A stretch of 64,000 nucleotides of DNA from Cladopsammia gracilis. Lineage: Eukaryota; Cnidaria; Anthozoa; Scleractinia; Dendrophylliidae. The position numbers were made by a program, and so were the translations under genes. Positions 1 through 10,337 of this stretch are shown here, piece by piece. Position 1 is the stretch's first letter. Every line of letters starts with the position of its first letter. The stretch lies in contig JAJGOT010000932.1 in assembly GCA_022457155.1 (NCBI GenBank), positions 62,001-126,000 of the forward strand, in the 5' to 3' direction. The notes beneath the pieces were generated by a model. The model made no database searches. It was not told where the DNA came from and was given only the letters and a program-made list of their open reading frames with translations.

Positions 1-2108
1 TTAAGCTTATCATCATCGTTTCTGTTCAGAGAGCTCCGCTGTTAGGCTAAGCCTATCTATATATATTATAAGCTAGATCCAAGAAAACCCAGGCGACAAT
101 CTTTTGGAAACTCTATTGTCATTATCCACGTTTCTCTAATCCCGCATATTTCAGTCAATATGACCCCTTTTTGCTGTCCATTTAAAGTCGACAGCCATTA
201 GTTTTTAAACATTGTGATAAACTTAGGCAACAAAATTAGAAATCTTTAACATGTCGAAGTTAATTATGACTTTGAAAAAAAATATATAAATAAAGGAAAC
301 AATAATAAGAAAATTGTTCAGTAGTAGCTTTTGTATATTTATTGATCTAAGCTAATTAACTCGTGGAAAACGTTGGAATGCTAGCTGTAAAAATTATTCC
401 ACTAGATCAATTCAAGCATGTGCTAATGCAAATAGTTTGCATTGGTTGGAATGAAAATGATTGGATCATCGCTATTTTACAGCAACTGAAGAAGTTGCAA
501 TTAGAGCCTGAATGCTCGTTCAGTAGCTATATAACATGAAGGATGTTCACATTCTCTGTATGTAATGGCTTCAATGTGTGATATTGACTTAAACACTGTA
601 TCTGGATTGGATGACTGACGTAGTTACCATAAGCTGGATTCGCTGATGATTATAACTTTCTTATGAGTAACTGACATCTGCTATCAAAACATCAATTGTT
701 TTACTTCAGTTTCCAAGAATTGAGGTTTTTTTCTAATAAACAATGAATATATTCAGCATAGTGTTTTATTTTGGCTTGTTCGAAGTCTACACTGAATCAG
801 TCAAAGGAAGAGCTAGTTAACTAAACTATTGTGTAGTCGCTATTTACCAAGCCTTCTTTCTATTGGTGTAAAACGTTTTTTCTCATTTCTTAATAGACAT
901 TTAAAGAAAAAGGAATCCTGACGCCACGTAGTTACAACTTCTTGCAAAGCGGAAAGAAGTTTCGTCAAAGTAAGGTATAATGTTTGACTGTTTTATTGCT
1001 TCTACATAGGAGATGTTTGTTAGCGCGATCGAACAAAGACAAGACTAAAATCTGTTCTAAATTCTGTTATCCACTTTTTTGTAGTCCTGGGTAGTAAACA
1101 GCTATTAGCTTTTAGACATTGTGATGAACTTAGCGAAACTGAAAATCTCTCACACGTCGTACTTGATTTTTTCGTATCCTTTTTATCAAATCCGATTTAA
1201 CTCACCGAAAACGTTAGAGTCGATACTTGTTTACTGTTAAAAAGTAATGCGTTACAAGCAGTTGCAAAAAGGTTCATTCCGTATAAAAGCGACCGCGTAA
1301 CACAAATCAAATCAATGCCATGTGCTACTGACCTCCCCCCCCCCCCCCTTCCCCCTTTCAATGTTTCAATGTTGATGACTGTTAGTTTGAATGGCATTTT
1401 TAATCTGGTACAACATTGATAAAGGGGGAGGGATGGGGACTTGTTGAAAACCATGTTATGCTCGAAATATGCACTACAGTACTCAATGTGTCAACTCGTT
1501 TTGCAATTGCTTGTAGATCAATGCGAGCAGGCTAGGTGATAATGTATATGGGTCGTGTTACAAATCGAAAAAAAAAATCGATTGGAAAAGAAGTGAGGAA
1601 ATGATTTATAAACACGCAGCCAAGAATTAAAACACGGAATACTGAGTAGTTAAGAAGAAAGTAAGCTGTGGATAGTAAAATGATATCTCCTCAGGGAACC
1701 AGAGATTTCTCCTTCGTCACACCTTCATACAATACTCGATCGGGGACAGCGAACGCCAGGGATCTGTATTTCCTTAAATTAATTTACCTTGCATGCATAC
1801 CTTGTGCTTGATTCTCATTTATACCCTCAAAGCAATTACTTTTTTTCAATTTTAAGGTATTAGAATTCAATTTCGTAGCATTCAGTTTCGCAGCATTCAG
1901 TTCCACTGCATTTTACTCTCAGCGACGGGAGAGCCATCCTTGGAAACCAAGGGACGGTTACTCCGGACAGAATATTGTGAAGTCGCGTCCTGACTAACTA
2001 CCCCTGGGTCTCCGAGGATACGGCCGGAGAGAAGGAGGACATACTTATAATTATATAACTAATGACACGCAAAAATAAATTGCCAACAAAGAAATCCAAC
2101 TCCGCCTG
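1..2108. other. Intergenic, no gene recognised
   Basis: AT-rich sequence with stops in all frames; only short chance ORFs are present. A run of 14 C at about 1335-1348 is the only simple repeat. No coding, RNA or transposon signature was recognised. Confidence 0.6.
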
Positions 2109-2274
2109 GACGTCAAAGACTCAAACATACCTCACGGGTTGAAATTATAATAACAATAAGTATTGAAAATCACGCGAAAAGCAACAAAAACTTTGGACAT
2201 GTTCTTCGTGCAATTTTTTATGCTGATTGTTATTATAATTTCAACCCGCGAGGTATGATTGAGTCTTTGACGTC
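2109..2274. repeat. Inverted repeat (palindromic MITE-like), about 49-bp arms
   Basis: The left arm (2109-2157, beginning GACGTCAAAGACTC) returns as its reverse complement at 2226-2274 with few mismatches. The spacer is about 68 bp. The hairpin lies just outside the left end of the large inverted duplication. Confidence 0.75.
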
Positions 2275-2477
2275 ACTTTCTCCCATTCGCAACCAAGCCT
2301 TGGAACCACCCGTATCTCGGATTCTAAATGGGTTAAACCCATATCTTCTAAATTTAGAATTACGGGTTCCACCCAGGTTAAATGATCATCTGTGCCAGCT
2401 CACATGACAATGGCTCCCATCATTATTATTCAGACCAATCATCGTTCAGAATAGAATGTGGCCAAACTGAAACCATA

Positions 2478-2850
2478 ATGGCGGACGAATTTTCTCGGTG
2501 TTTTTAATATTTTGGATTCGCTTTTCGCTTTATTGTTTAATATTTTCCCGGTCACGAAGCGTCTAAAGCCTGAATCTTTTAAAGCAACGTTTATTGACAG
2601 AAGAGGATCGAGAAGGCAAGATATTTCAGTGTCCTTAGACCGCCACAATAGATGCGGCTCCGCTGCAGAATTGCCCTCAGCTGCACGACTGTCATGTGGA
2701 GGATGTAGGCGACACTGCTTATTTTCTGCAGCATTCGGTGACTGCTCGCGAAAATCGCCGAAGACAGGAACAAATAAAGTGGAATGAGGTTAGAGATCGT
2801 GTTGTTGTCTGCCTGTTTGATGCCACGAAACGGCAGCCCTTAAAATTAGA
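2478..2850 (+). pseudogene. 5' part of a KDZ/Zisupton-like transposase gene, broken
   Basis: An ATG at 2478 (MADE-) opens a frame matching the mirror copy at 26254-25773. Shared blocks are KRLKPESF.ATFIDRRGSR, LHDCHVEDVG, HSVTA.ENRRRQEQIKW and EVRDRVV. The frame shifts between the IDRRGSR and LHDC blocks, and the segment that follows EVRDRVV in the right copy is deleted here. The arrangement (basic 'RRRQ..W.EVRD' helix, then a Cys cluster in the right copy) resembles the N-terminal CxC region of KDZ transposases. The family call is inference; the broken state is seen directly. Confidence 0.4.
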
Positions 2851-3259
2851 AGCAACAAATAATTACTATTAATAATTACATAGGTAAGTTATGTCAGTTG
2901 AACCTGCAAAAAATTTAGCCAGTTTTCAAAATCCGAGTTTTATTTGCTATCTGTATTATACCTATATCGAGCGGCCACCTGTATTTAAGTGGACACCTTC
3001 TGAACTACCAATTATATACAGGATGGGCTGAATTATTTTAATATACCTTCACTGTCTTGAATTGGCTTTGGTAAATATGTAGGTTATTCAGTGGAAAGTT
3101 GTGTAATACGGCTGGGTATCTTTACGAGTCAGTTTATATTTTTTCAAGCCTTTTATTGGCGAAAATGCCCAACTGCATTACACAACTGTTTGCTGAATAA
3201 ATTGTTATTAAATGACAGTCATCTCAGAAATCTAAGTTTTTGAATTTTTTTTTTCTCGA

Positions 3260-3640
3260 GTGCGTGTCCAGAAGAATGTAATAACTTGTCATATTTGCCC
3301 TCGTTTTGGTGTGTATTTCCACTTAAAAGTTCTGACGTATAATAAACAGGTGTTATTGAACTGGCGTGAGGTCTGTTTTTGGGGAAATATTGGTCGATTT
3401 CAAAACAAAACACCACAAATTTTATCAGACTTCACTTTGCAATGCATAGACCAAATTCAAACAAACAGAATTCCAGCAGATATAGAAAAACTGCTTATCA
3501 CAAAAGAAGCGTACTGGAGTGCACAGTTATTTTCCTTCACGCCTTTCGGCGAAATAAAAGACAGGAATTTCATTCAAAAAATCGTACCCATTACACTTAA
3601 ATTCAAAGAATTTTTATCACCAGGTTGCGAGTTACTATAA
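3260..3640 (+). pseudogene. Possible retroelement C-terminal fragment
   Basis: An open stretch of about 126 codons ends at 3640. Its last part has a pattern (EKLLITKEAYW...LFSFTPFGE) like the tail of GIY-YIG or reverse-transcriptase-associated proteins, where a 'RE..W...L.T..P.GLN' motif closes the protein. No catalytic residues are visible. It lies between duplicated segments and is absent from the right arm. It could be a chance frame. Confidence 0.2.
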
Positions 3641-3925
3641 AGAAATAAAAGACGCACCGAGTGCATTAGTGAGTTATATAAGCACGCGGGAATTTTTAAG
3701 AACACGAGAGAAGTGCAGAGAAGCACGAGCCAAAGGCGAGTGCTTCTCGCACTTCTCGAGTGTTCTTAAAAATTCCCAAGTGCTTATATAACTCATCAAT
3801 GCACAAGGAACAAGTTTTTTTATTTCTTTAATAAAATAAAAACGCGCGATAAAACGCGTGCTTTATCGAGTTATAATGAACTCGGTTTAACCAATCATAG
3901 CGCGTGCATTTCCTTGAGCATTTTA
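3640..3925. mobile_element. Hairpin MITE, GAGCC..GGCGAG type
   Basis: A near-perfect palindrome spans about 3640-3838, from AAAGAAATAAAAGACGCACC to TTTTTTTATTTCTTTAAT, with centre GAGCCAAAGGCGAG. It is followed by a box reading AACCAATCATAGCGCGTGC and GAGCATTTTATAATG. The same parts recur at 5069-5790 in different order and orientation. Confidence 0.75.
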
Positions 3926-3962
3926 TAATGATTAATATTTTTATTTTGTTTGTTATTAGTAA

Positions 3963-4149
3963 TAGGCCATTTGCACGATGACGTCATTTGACTACTACTA
4001 CCAGAATACTTCAGTTTTTTGTTTTGTAGTGCAAATTAGGGCTATTGTTATTTAAACCGCACTGGGATTACAAAATTTAAATAAGAAAGGAAAAACGAAA
4101 TGAATTCTGGTAGTAGTAGTCAAATGACGTCATCGTGCAAATGGCCTAT
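3963..4149. mobile_element. MITE with about 45-bp terminal inverted repeats
   Basis: Both ends read AATAGGCCATTTGCACGATG inward and continue through GACGTCATTTGACTACTACT on each side. The internal spacer is about 95 bp and AT-rich. No coding capacity. Confidence 0.8.
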
Positions 4150-4377
4150 TGTTGTTGTTTGTGATGGCCTTGGCATTTGGGGGCCCTATTCAAGGAACCC
4201 GGTAAGATGTGCTGGTCTTGTCAATTGACATTGACCTATATGATTATGTGGGAGCCCTGAATGGGGAACTTGTTGCACTGAGGCAATTGTATAATAGTTA
4301 CATAATAGTTACTATAAAATTTGATTGTTGTTTTCGTAGTAATTTTAATTTCTATTGTTAGTGTAGTGTAGCTCATT

Positions 4378-4555
4378 AGGGGCGGATCTAGGGGGAGGGT
4401 GCAGGGGGTGCGACCCCCCCCCCCCCCCCCACCCCCTGAGATGACCTGCGGTTTTCTAATACAACTAGTATTCTGCAAAAAAAAAAACTATGTGCAAAAA
4501 AAAAACATTCCTTAGTGGTGCACCCTCTCCTAAAAAAAATCCTGGATCCACCCCT
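4378..4555. mobile_element. Small hAT-like MITE
   Basis: The terminal repeats read AGGGGYGGATCYAGG. GCTCATT(AG) appears on both flanks, consistent with a 7-8-bp target duplication. The interior holds a C tract (about 4415-4430) and two A tracts. The TIR sequence and duplication length fit hAT-type elements. Confidence 0.6.
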
Positions 4556-5068
4556 GCTCATTAGTATCTTTTATAGCACTCATTGTTTCCTTTTTGTCTA
4601 TTTTCTTAATCACTTCTATTAAATTGTATTATTGTTGTGAATCCGCTTTCAATTTGTTACATAATTTGTCAGTAGTTTAGCATTAAGTCATTGTTGTATA
4701 ACCGTATTTAAGTCCCGTTTATTAATATCAAAAGTTGTCCATTTTTGGTCTTTTTAACTAATTTATATATAAAAAATACAATGATTGAGTTTCATCTGTC
4801 ACCTCTGTTCAGTTGATTAAATATGTCGGGGACCTGATAGTGACTTTGGATCAAATGGTCCATGTGCAAGCTTGGCTGGCGTCATTGTATAATTGTGTTC
4901 TTAGACAAAACACTTTAAGCAGTAAAATTATTATACAAATGTTAAATAAATTAATAATGATAAAAAACAATTTTCTTTGTCCCAAATGTGAGGTTCTTTT
5001 TATACCAGTAAAGTATACATACATGCACATTATGAACCCGCTAGTCTTCATTTTATTAATGCAATATA

Positions 5069-5790
5069 TTAAAGAAATAAAAAACGCACCGAGTGCATTA
5101 TTGAGTTTTATAAAATGCTCAAGGAAATGTGCGCGCTATGATTGGTTAAACCGAGTTCATTATAACTCGATAAAGCACGCGCGTGACGTAAGTTTCATTT
5201 GAACCGTTTTTATTTTATAAAAGAAATAAAAAAAATTGTTCCTCGTGCATTATTGAGTTATATAAGCACTTGGGGGTTTTTAAGAACACTCGAGAAGTGC
5301 GAGAAGCACTCACCTTTGGCTCGTGCTTCTCTGCACTTCTTTCGTGTTCTAAAAATTCCCGCGTGCTTATATAACTCAATAATGCACTCGGCGTGTTTTT
5401 TATTTCTTTAATTTGAGCACGCGGGATTTTTTAAGAACACGAGAGAGGTGCAGAGAAGCACGAGCCAAAGGCGAGTGCTTCTAGCGCTTCTCCAGTTTTC
5501 TTAAAAATTACCAAGTGCTTATATAACTCATCAATGTACGAGGAATAATTTTTTTTATTTCTTTTTTAAAATGAAAACGGTTATAATAAACCTTACGTCA
5601 CGCGCGTGCTTTATCGAGTTATAATGAACTCGGTTTAACCAATCATAGCGCGCGCATATCCTTGAGCATTTTATAAATGTATAAGTTTGGAGAGCACGAG
5701 AGAAGCGTAAGAGTTGCTTGAGGCGATAGCCGAGAGCAACTCTAGCTTCTCGAGTGCATCCATAACTCGATAGATGCACAGCTTAAAGCA
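5069..5790. mobile_element. Cluster of hairpin MITEs
   Basis: Three palindromic modules lie head to head. Centres are near 5318 (CACCTTTGGCTCG), near 5470 (GAGCCAAAGGCGAG) and near 5720 (AGGCGATAGCCGAGAGC). They are flanked by two copies of a box: GCGCGCTATGATTGGTTAAA at about 5131 and its complement at about 5635. Arms contain TTATATAAGCAC and TAAGAACAC motifs. The homologous point of the right arm (near 22545) is uninterrupted, so the cluster arrived after the duplication. Confidence 0.7.
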
Positions 5791-6790
5791 TGAACCAATT
5801 GTTTATAACATAGCGAAAGGAAAAGAAAAAAAGATTGATCGCATGACTGAACGAAAAAAGGCGCGAAAATTATTGCCGCGTATCGCAGTTCGAATGACAA
5901 AGCTATTCAAACCGCTTGATCTGGAAAAAATCGAACAAGCACAATTTTCTGAAAATGCCTTCTAATAATTGACTTTGAAATATAGTATATGCTTTATGCT
6001 TCCTTTAAAATGTTCCTGAACGTTGTTTGAAGCGGATTGGGACCGAAAAATTTTACTACGCGGCTCTAGGAACTAAAACGAGCAAGTTTGTATTTTTCCG
6101 CATCACGGGCTGTTGTTTGTGCAAGTTTTGTAGAACTCGGTCTGCTCAGTGGAGAAATGGTTCATGAACTGACACGGAGACTCGCCGTGCAGCCCACAGC
6201 TGTTGTTACTTGAAGAGAGAACAACTTATGCTTTCAGTATGGATTGACTTCCGACTTGAAATGTGTGGACTAAAGATGCGGGTTCTTTAGCGAATGGTCC
6301 ATGTCAAAACAACAACAAGAACAATTCAACTCACTTAAACTCGTAAAATAAACCTAATTTTCTTGAAAGCTGGCTGCTAAAGGAAGGGACTAAAAAGCTA
6401 CATCGAGTGCAGGTAACGTATTGTTAACGTTAATTTGTGTCAAAATGTATTAATTTTTGACTGCCTTGATTGTAGTTTTTCAAATCGGATAGCTTTTTGC
6501 TCTGCTCAGTCGCAAACTTGTTCAGTTTGTTTTTTAATTCTGAATTGAAGTCTTTACAAACACGATTCTCTGCCATTTTACTGATGTATTTCATGTTGTC
6601 TGTCGTTTTATAATAGGTATAATTTCCGTAGAAAACCTCGGTTTGCTCTCTCCTCCGCGGAGGCCTCCTATAGTCACGCTCCATGCTTGGCAAAAAACGC
6701 GCGGAGGCTGGGTATAGGTAAAAAGTCTCTTTCGCTCTTCCCATCGTTCCCCGCGCTCGCATTTTCTCTTTTACTGTTCTTTACTGATAG
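5791..6790. mobile_element. MITE 'X' family, diverged copy
   Basis: Blocks such as AAAAAGGCGCGAAA, GGGACTAAAAAGC, CAGGTAACG, TCTGAATTGAA and GCCATTTTACTG appear in the same order at 48,900-49,560 and, from GCCACATCAACTACAGG onward, at 23,395-23,765. No protein is conserved. Open frames here are short and unrelated between copies. Confidence 0.55.
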
Positions 6791-6887
6791 GAGCAAATGA
6801 GTGAGCGAGAAAAATTATGCTCAGTGGCATTAACACACGTCATTTCTATGATAATTTTTTTTATATACGCACGGGCTTGCGTATAAA

Positions 6888-7080
6888 GCTTACAAATAGA
6901 TTCCATTTGGCCGTGTGTCTGTTCAGTTGTAGATCACAGATGACGTCAAAATGTGGTAAGAACAAAAAAGTGGCACACGAGCCGCAGGCGAGTGTGTCAC
7001 TGATGCTCTTACCACATTATGACGTCTTCTGTGATCTATAACTGAACAGACACACGGCCAAATGGAATCTATTTGTTTTT
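6888..7080. repeat. Hairpin MITE, about 85-bp arms
   Basis: A palindrome: AAATAGATTCCATTTGGCCG at the left returns inverted before 7078. The centre is ACGAGCCGCAGGCGAGTGTG. Half of the same sequence is present at about 63,269-63,380. Confidence 0.8.
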
Positions 7081-7436
7081 TATACAATGAACTGAATACT
7101 ATGTGCTCTGTAATTGGTTTTTGCCTGTGATCCATCAGAGTATAGACGCACGGCTGACGTCATAGAAAAATTGTTTGCTTTGTTTTGTGGCGCACAAATG
7201 TGCATGGCGCACAGTTTTGAATATGTTTGCGAAATTATTCTGGATTGAGTAAGTGAAAGCCTCGAAAAATGTTTAGCAGGAGCTGTTTACGAGCAAGAAA
7301 AAGAAGAAACCAAGACCGTGAGAAAAGTATTCTTGGCGACTCGAAAAATACCTAAACTGGAACAAATCTTGGAACAGTCGAGCACTACGAGGCAAGTTCG
7401 TAATTTTACTCTTTTTACTTTTCTGTTCATTGTATA
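7081..7436. mobile_element. MITE with TATACAATGAAC termini, copy 1
   Basis: It starts TATACAATGAACTGAATACT and ends GTTCATTGTATA. The body matches 62,959-63,266: CGCACGGCTGACGTCATAGA, GGCGCACAGTTTTGAA, TCGAGCRCTACGAGGCAAGT. It contains a CTGTAATTGG box corresponding to CTGTGATTGG in copy 2. Confidence 0.75.
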
Positions 7437-7441
7437 GTTAA

Positions 7442-8017
7442 CCCTATTCGGCCTGGGCTTTTTTTGAGTTCCTGAGCCTGGGGGGGGCACATTGTGCCCC
7501 CCCTTCGTAACTTCAAGAACATTAAGGCTACGACAATGAAACCTAGAGGGTACATAGTACGTCCGAAACTGTCCCCTTTGCGGTCCGCACAATGGAACGA
7601 TGACGTCATATGACGTAGTTATTAGGTAATTAGTTATACGGCCGCCATCTTGGATCCGCCATCTTGGATTTCTGAAATTTTTTAAAACCTCTTAAAAACC
7701 GTCCAAATTGACTCAAAATTAATCAAAACCAATAAATAAACGCTAAATGACGTAAAAATACAAAAGTTATACCAATAAACATTGTTTTTCTTCACTCAAA
7801 GGTACAAATATGCAAATTTCAAAAAACATGGCTGTCAAAATCTTGTTGCCATGGAAACATCAAGTCACGTGGTCAAAAAATTGTCATATAAAATTGTTGC
7901 CAGATAAATTTTAGGAAAAGTCACAAAGTTTGATGGCGTTTGAATACATATTAAAGAAGTTATGAACGTTCAAAGTCAGCGCGGGCACTTTGTGCCCCCC
8001 CCCCAGGCCGAATAGGG
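7442..8017. mobile_element. piggyBac-type MITE, copy 1
   Basis: TTAA at 7438-7441 and 8018-8021 flank inverted termini CCCTATTCGGCCTGGG. A TTAA duplication with CCCT termini is the signature of piggyBac transposition. The interior has C/G tracts, tandem CGCCATCTTGGAT motifs and GTTGCCATGG. A related 937-bp copy lies at 46,891-47,827. No transposase is encoded, so it must have moved in trans. Confidence 0.85.
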
Positions 8018-9047
8018 TTAAAAAGATGCACGCTCGCGTTATTGAATTGGATTGGGCGAATTTCCTAGCTATTTTATAAATATATTTAAAGGTAACCATC
8101 ATTCAAAGAGTGTTCCTTTCTATGGGTGTGAGCATCCTATAGTCACCTTAGTATGACTACACCTTTGGCCTGGTTGACCTGACATAACAACTACTGCTTT
8201 CCATTTTAGGCTTATGGACATGGCTTTTGACATGTTCATACACTGCAAAGTATCTCTGAGAGATTTACAGATGTTCTTGAGTCAATTGAAATCGGTTAAA
8301 TTATTTATATATGTTGTGTTACAAACCAGTTAAATTTGTTATTTTCCTTTGTCCCAGGATAATTAACATAATCTCAGACAAAAGAAAAACCAGAATCAAA
8401 CTGGTTTGAAAATTTTCAAACCAAAGAAAACTTTGAACCACAACATATACGATGTACACGTATCACCGTCTTACAACTGCACCGTCATTTATAAAAATAC
8501 AGACTACAAAAAATATGCTTGAAAGTCATTTACATCAACCTGGCGTAAAGGGGCGGGGTGGGGGTTAATAGATTGCTCGTTTAACCTTGTCTTTTAACCT
8601 TGTCTTTGAATAAAATGGCATGTGGTGTCTGGTAAATACTGCCGCGAAAGCTGCATCTACCAGGAAAATTCTCTGTTCTTATATTAAGTGGTTATGTAGC
8701 AGACATTCTCTATTCATATTTCGACAAAACGGCGTGGTTCTGGTAATTTTCTTCGAGGTGCTAAAAGCAGCGTGCTAAAAGGCGAACTGATAACTACCCA
8801 TTTATATATATATAGACCGCAATCACTGCATGTTAATAATCCATGCGAGGCAGCCTGTCATGTGTGCAAAAGGTGCTGTGTTTTTATCTCGTTTTTATCT
8901 TGTCCAATCTCGATCTCAATCCACGCTCAATGGACCTCGCCAAACATCCAGAATGAGCCACTGGGGAAAACCGAAACGTCAGTACTGCTTCTCCGCCATC
9001 GAAACCAGAGGATTGCCATCGTGCCAACACATTTTTCACCTCTATGA

Positions 9048-9548
9048 ATAAGGTCTGAAATTGAGAATCGGTTCAGTGGAAATGACCAAGGTGTTCTTTG
9101 TGCGTTGAGTGACATCAACCTTAGTGATTCGTCTACCAGTGATAGCTTTGACCTGGTTGCCAGGTACTATAACCTCGACAAGGAGCTACCCCAGGCAGAC
9201 CAACTATTCAGTCATTTCAAGACAGTACACGTGGAGAGATCAATTAAAACAGCTGCAGAAATCACTGAAGCATTGCACGAAAACAACCTTTATGAAATGA
9301 CCTCATAGTTCTCGAAGGTCGCGTCCACTCTGGGCGTCATGCCCGCAACATCATACTCAGCGGAACACTCATTCAGCGGACTCCGGCGCTTAAAGACTTA
9401 TCTTCGGAGCACGATGGGACAGAATAGACACGATAGCATTGCTATCATCTGTATTGATCACTCCTATGGCAATAAAGTCATTGTCAGTATGGACAAGATA
9501 ATAAACATTTTTGGACAACACCACGGAAGAAACATCATTTTCTTTTAA
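9048..9548 (+). pseudogene. hAT transposase C-terminal fragment
   Basis: One frame runs from IRSEIENRFSG through a linker to ATSYSAEHSFSGLRRLKTYL and RSTMGQNRHDSIAI, ending at 9548. This is the hAT dimerisation domain (the 'S.ERSFS.LRRLKTYLR.TM...R' signature) of the ZMYM1/DUF4371-type hAT proteins. A TAG at 9306-9308 interrupts the frame just before the domain. An upstream open stretch in the same frame (8772-9047) ends in TGA. The transposase N-terminus and catalytic region are missing. The insertion is absent from the mirror position on the right arm (21,555-21,610), so it post-dates the duplication. Confidence 0.75.
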
Positions 9549-9811
9549 TACGTTTTTGACTTTACTAGATTGAGGTCATAGAGTGTGCGAGGTTTCCAAA
9601 AAAACTATTTTTGGAATTATAACAGTTACATTACTTAAAAAAAGCATTAGACTTAGGAATTGTAAACGTTTTTTTATCATGCAATTTGAGTGAGTTTGTA
9701 TCCCGATTTCAACAACCACACATTCTGGCATTCTGTAAACTTTTTGGGCAACAAGGTCACCCCCCCCCCCCCATCCCCCCAAGGCCAAAGGTGCCCCCGT
9801 ACGCCTATGAA

Positions 9812-10307
9812 AACGATAGCTTTTCACTGCTATTCAGGATGCTACTATCTTGACATTTGATTCTGTAAAGGATCCTTCTTCTAATTTATACGCCAATGTT
9901 CAGTCTTCGCCCACATTTCCGCATGTTATACCCAATTCTACTCGAAGAACGGCCATTGAACTGCATTGTTTGGAGGAGAGGTGTGGAGAAGAAATCTCCC
10001 TCTTAACAGTTGAAATGCATAGGCTTGTTTTTTGTATCTTTTCTTCGCAAACAAATGACCATTCTTGCAATGGCATTGAATTCCGAGGGAACCGAAAAAG
10101 CGGCAAATGTCACCGGACTAAACAATTTGTTTCTTTCCAAACGGGCTTAACATGGAAAGCAGCTATACTCCTTGAAATGTCCCTGGGGAGAACTTGTTCC
10201 CATTACTCTTGAATAACATGAAATTGCTTTGCCCTACCACGAGTTTGTGGACACCAACATGCCTGAAGTGGATGACCGGTGTGCCAGGATGAAACCTCCA
10301 CAACCGG
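9812..10307 (+). pseudogene. 3' part of KDZ-like transposase gene, left copy
   Basis: Shared with 21,430-20,763 on the other strand: LTFDSV.DPSS.LYANVQSS, IPNSTRRTAIELHCL, ERCGEEI.LLTVEMHRLV. The frame then shifts near 10,030, and downstream pieces (LDTNMPEV-like, CARMKPPQ) are in other frames. The homology to the right copy stops abruptly at 10,307-10,309, where the 28-bp repeat that bounds the satellite begins. Function of the region is unknown; it is compatible with the helical C-terminus of KDZ transposases. Confidence 0.45.
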
Positions 10308-10337
10308 GAGTTGAGCTATTGACGTTTTAAAACCCCG

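Larger units (their letters stand above)
2300..10309 (+). repeat. Left arm of a large inverted duplication
   Basis: Five segments recur in reverse-complement and mirrored order on the right: 2305-3095 with 25487-26415; 4797-5068 with about 22545-22848; 8090-8300 with 22330-22545; 8335-8572 with 21610-21905; 9810-10309 with 20763-21430. The homology is easily seen by eye, but indels are frequent. Between segments, the left arm alone holds hairpin MITEs (3640-4560 and 5069-8090) and a hAT fragment (8770-9548). The order shows one ancestral palindrome that was later filled independently on each side. Confidence 0.8.
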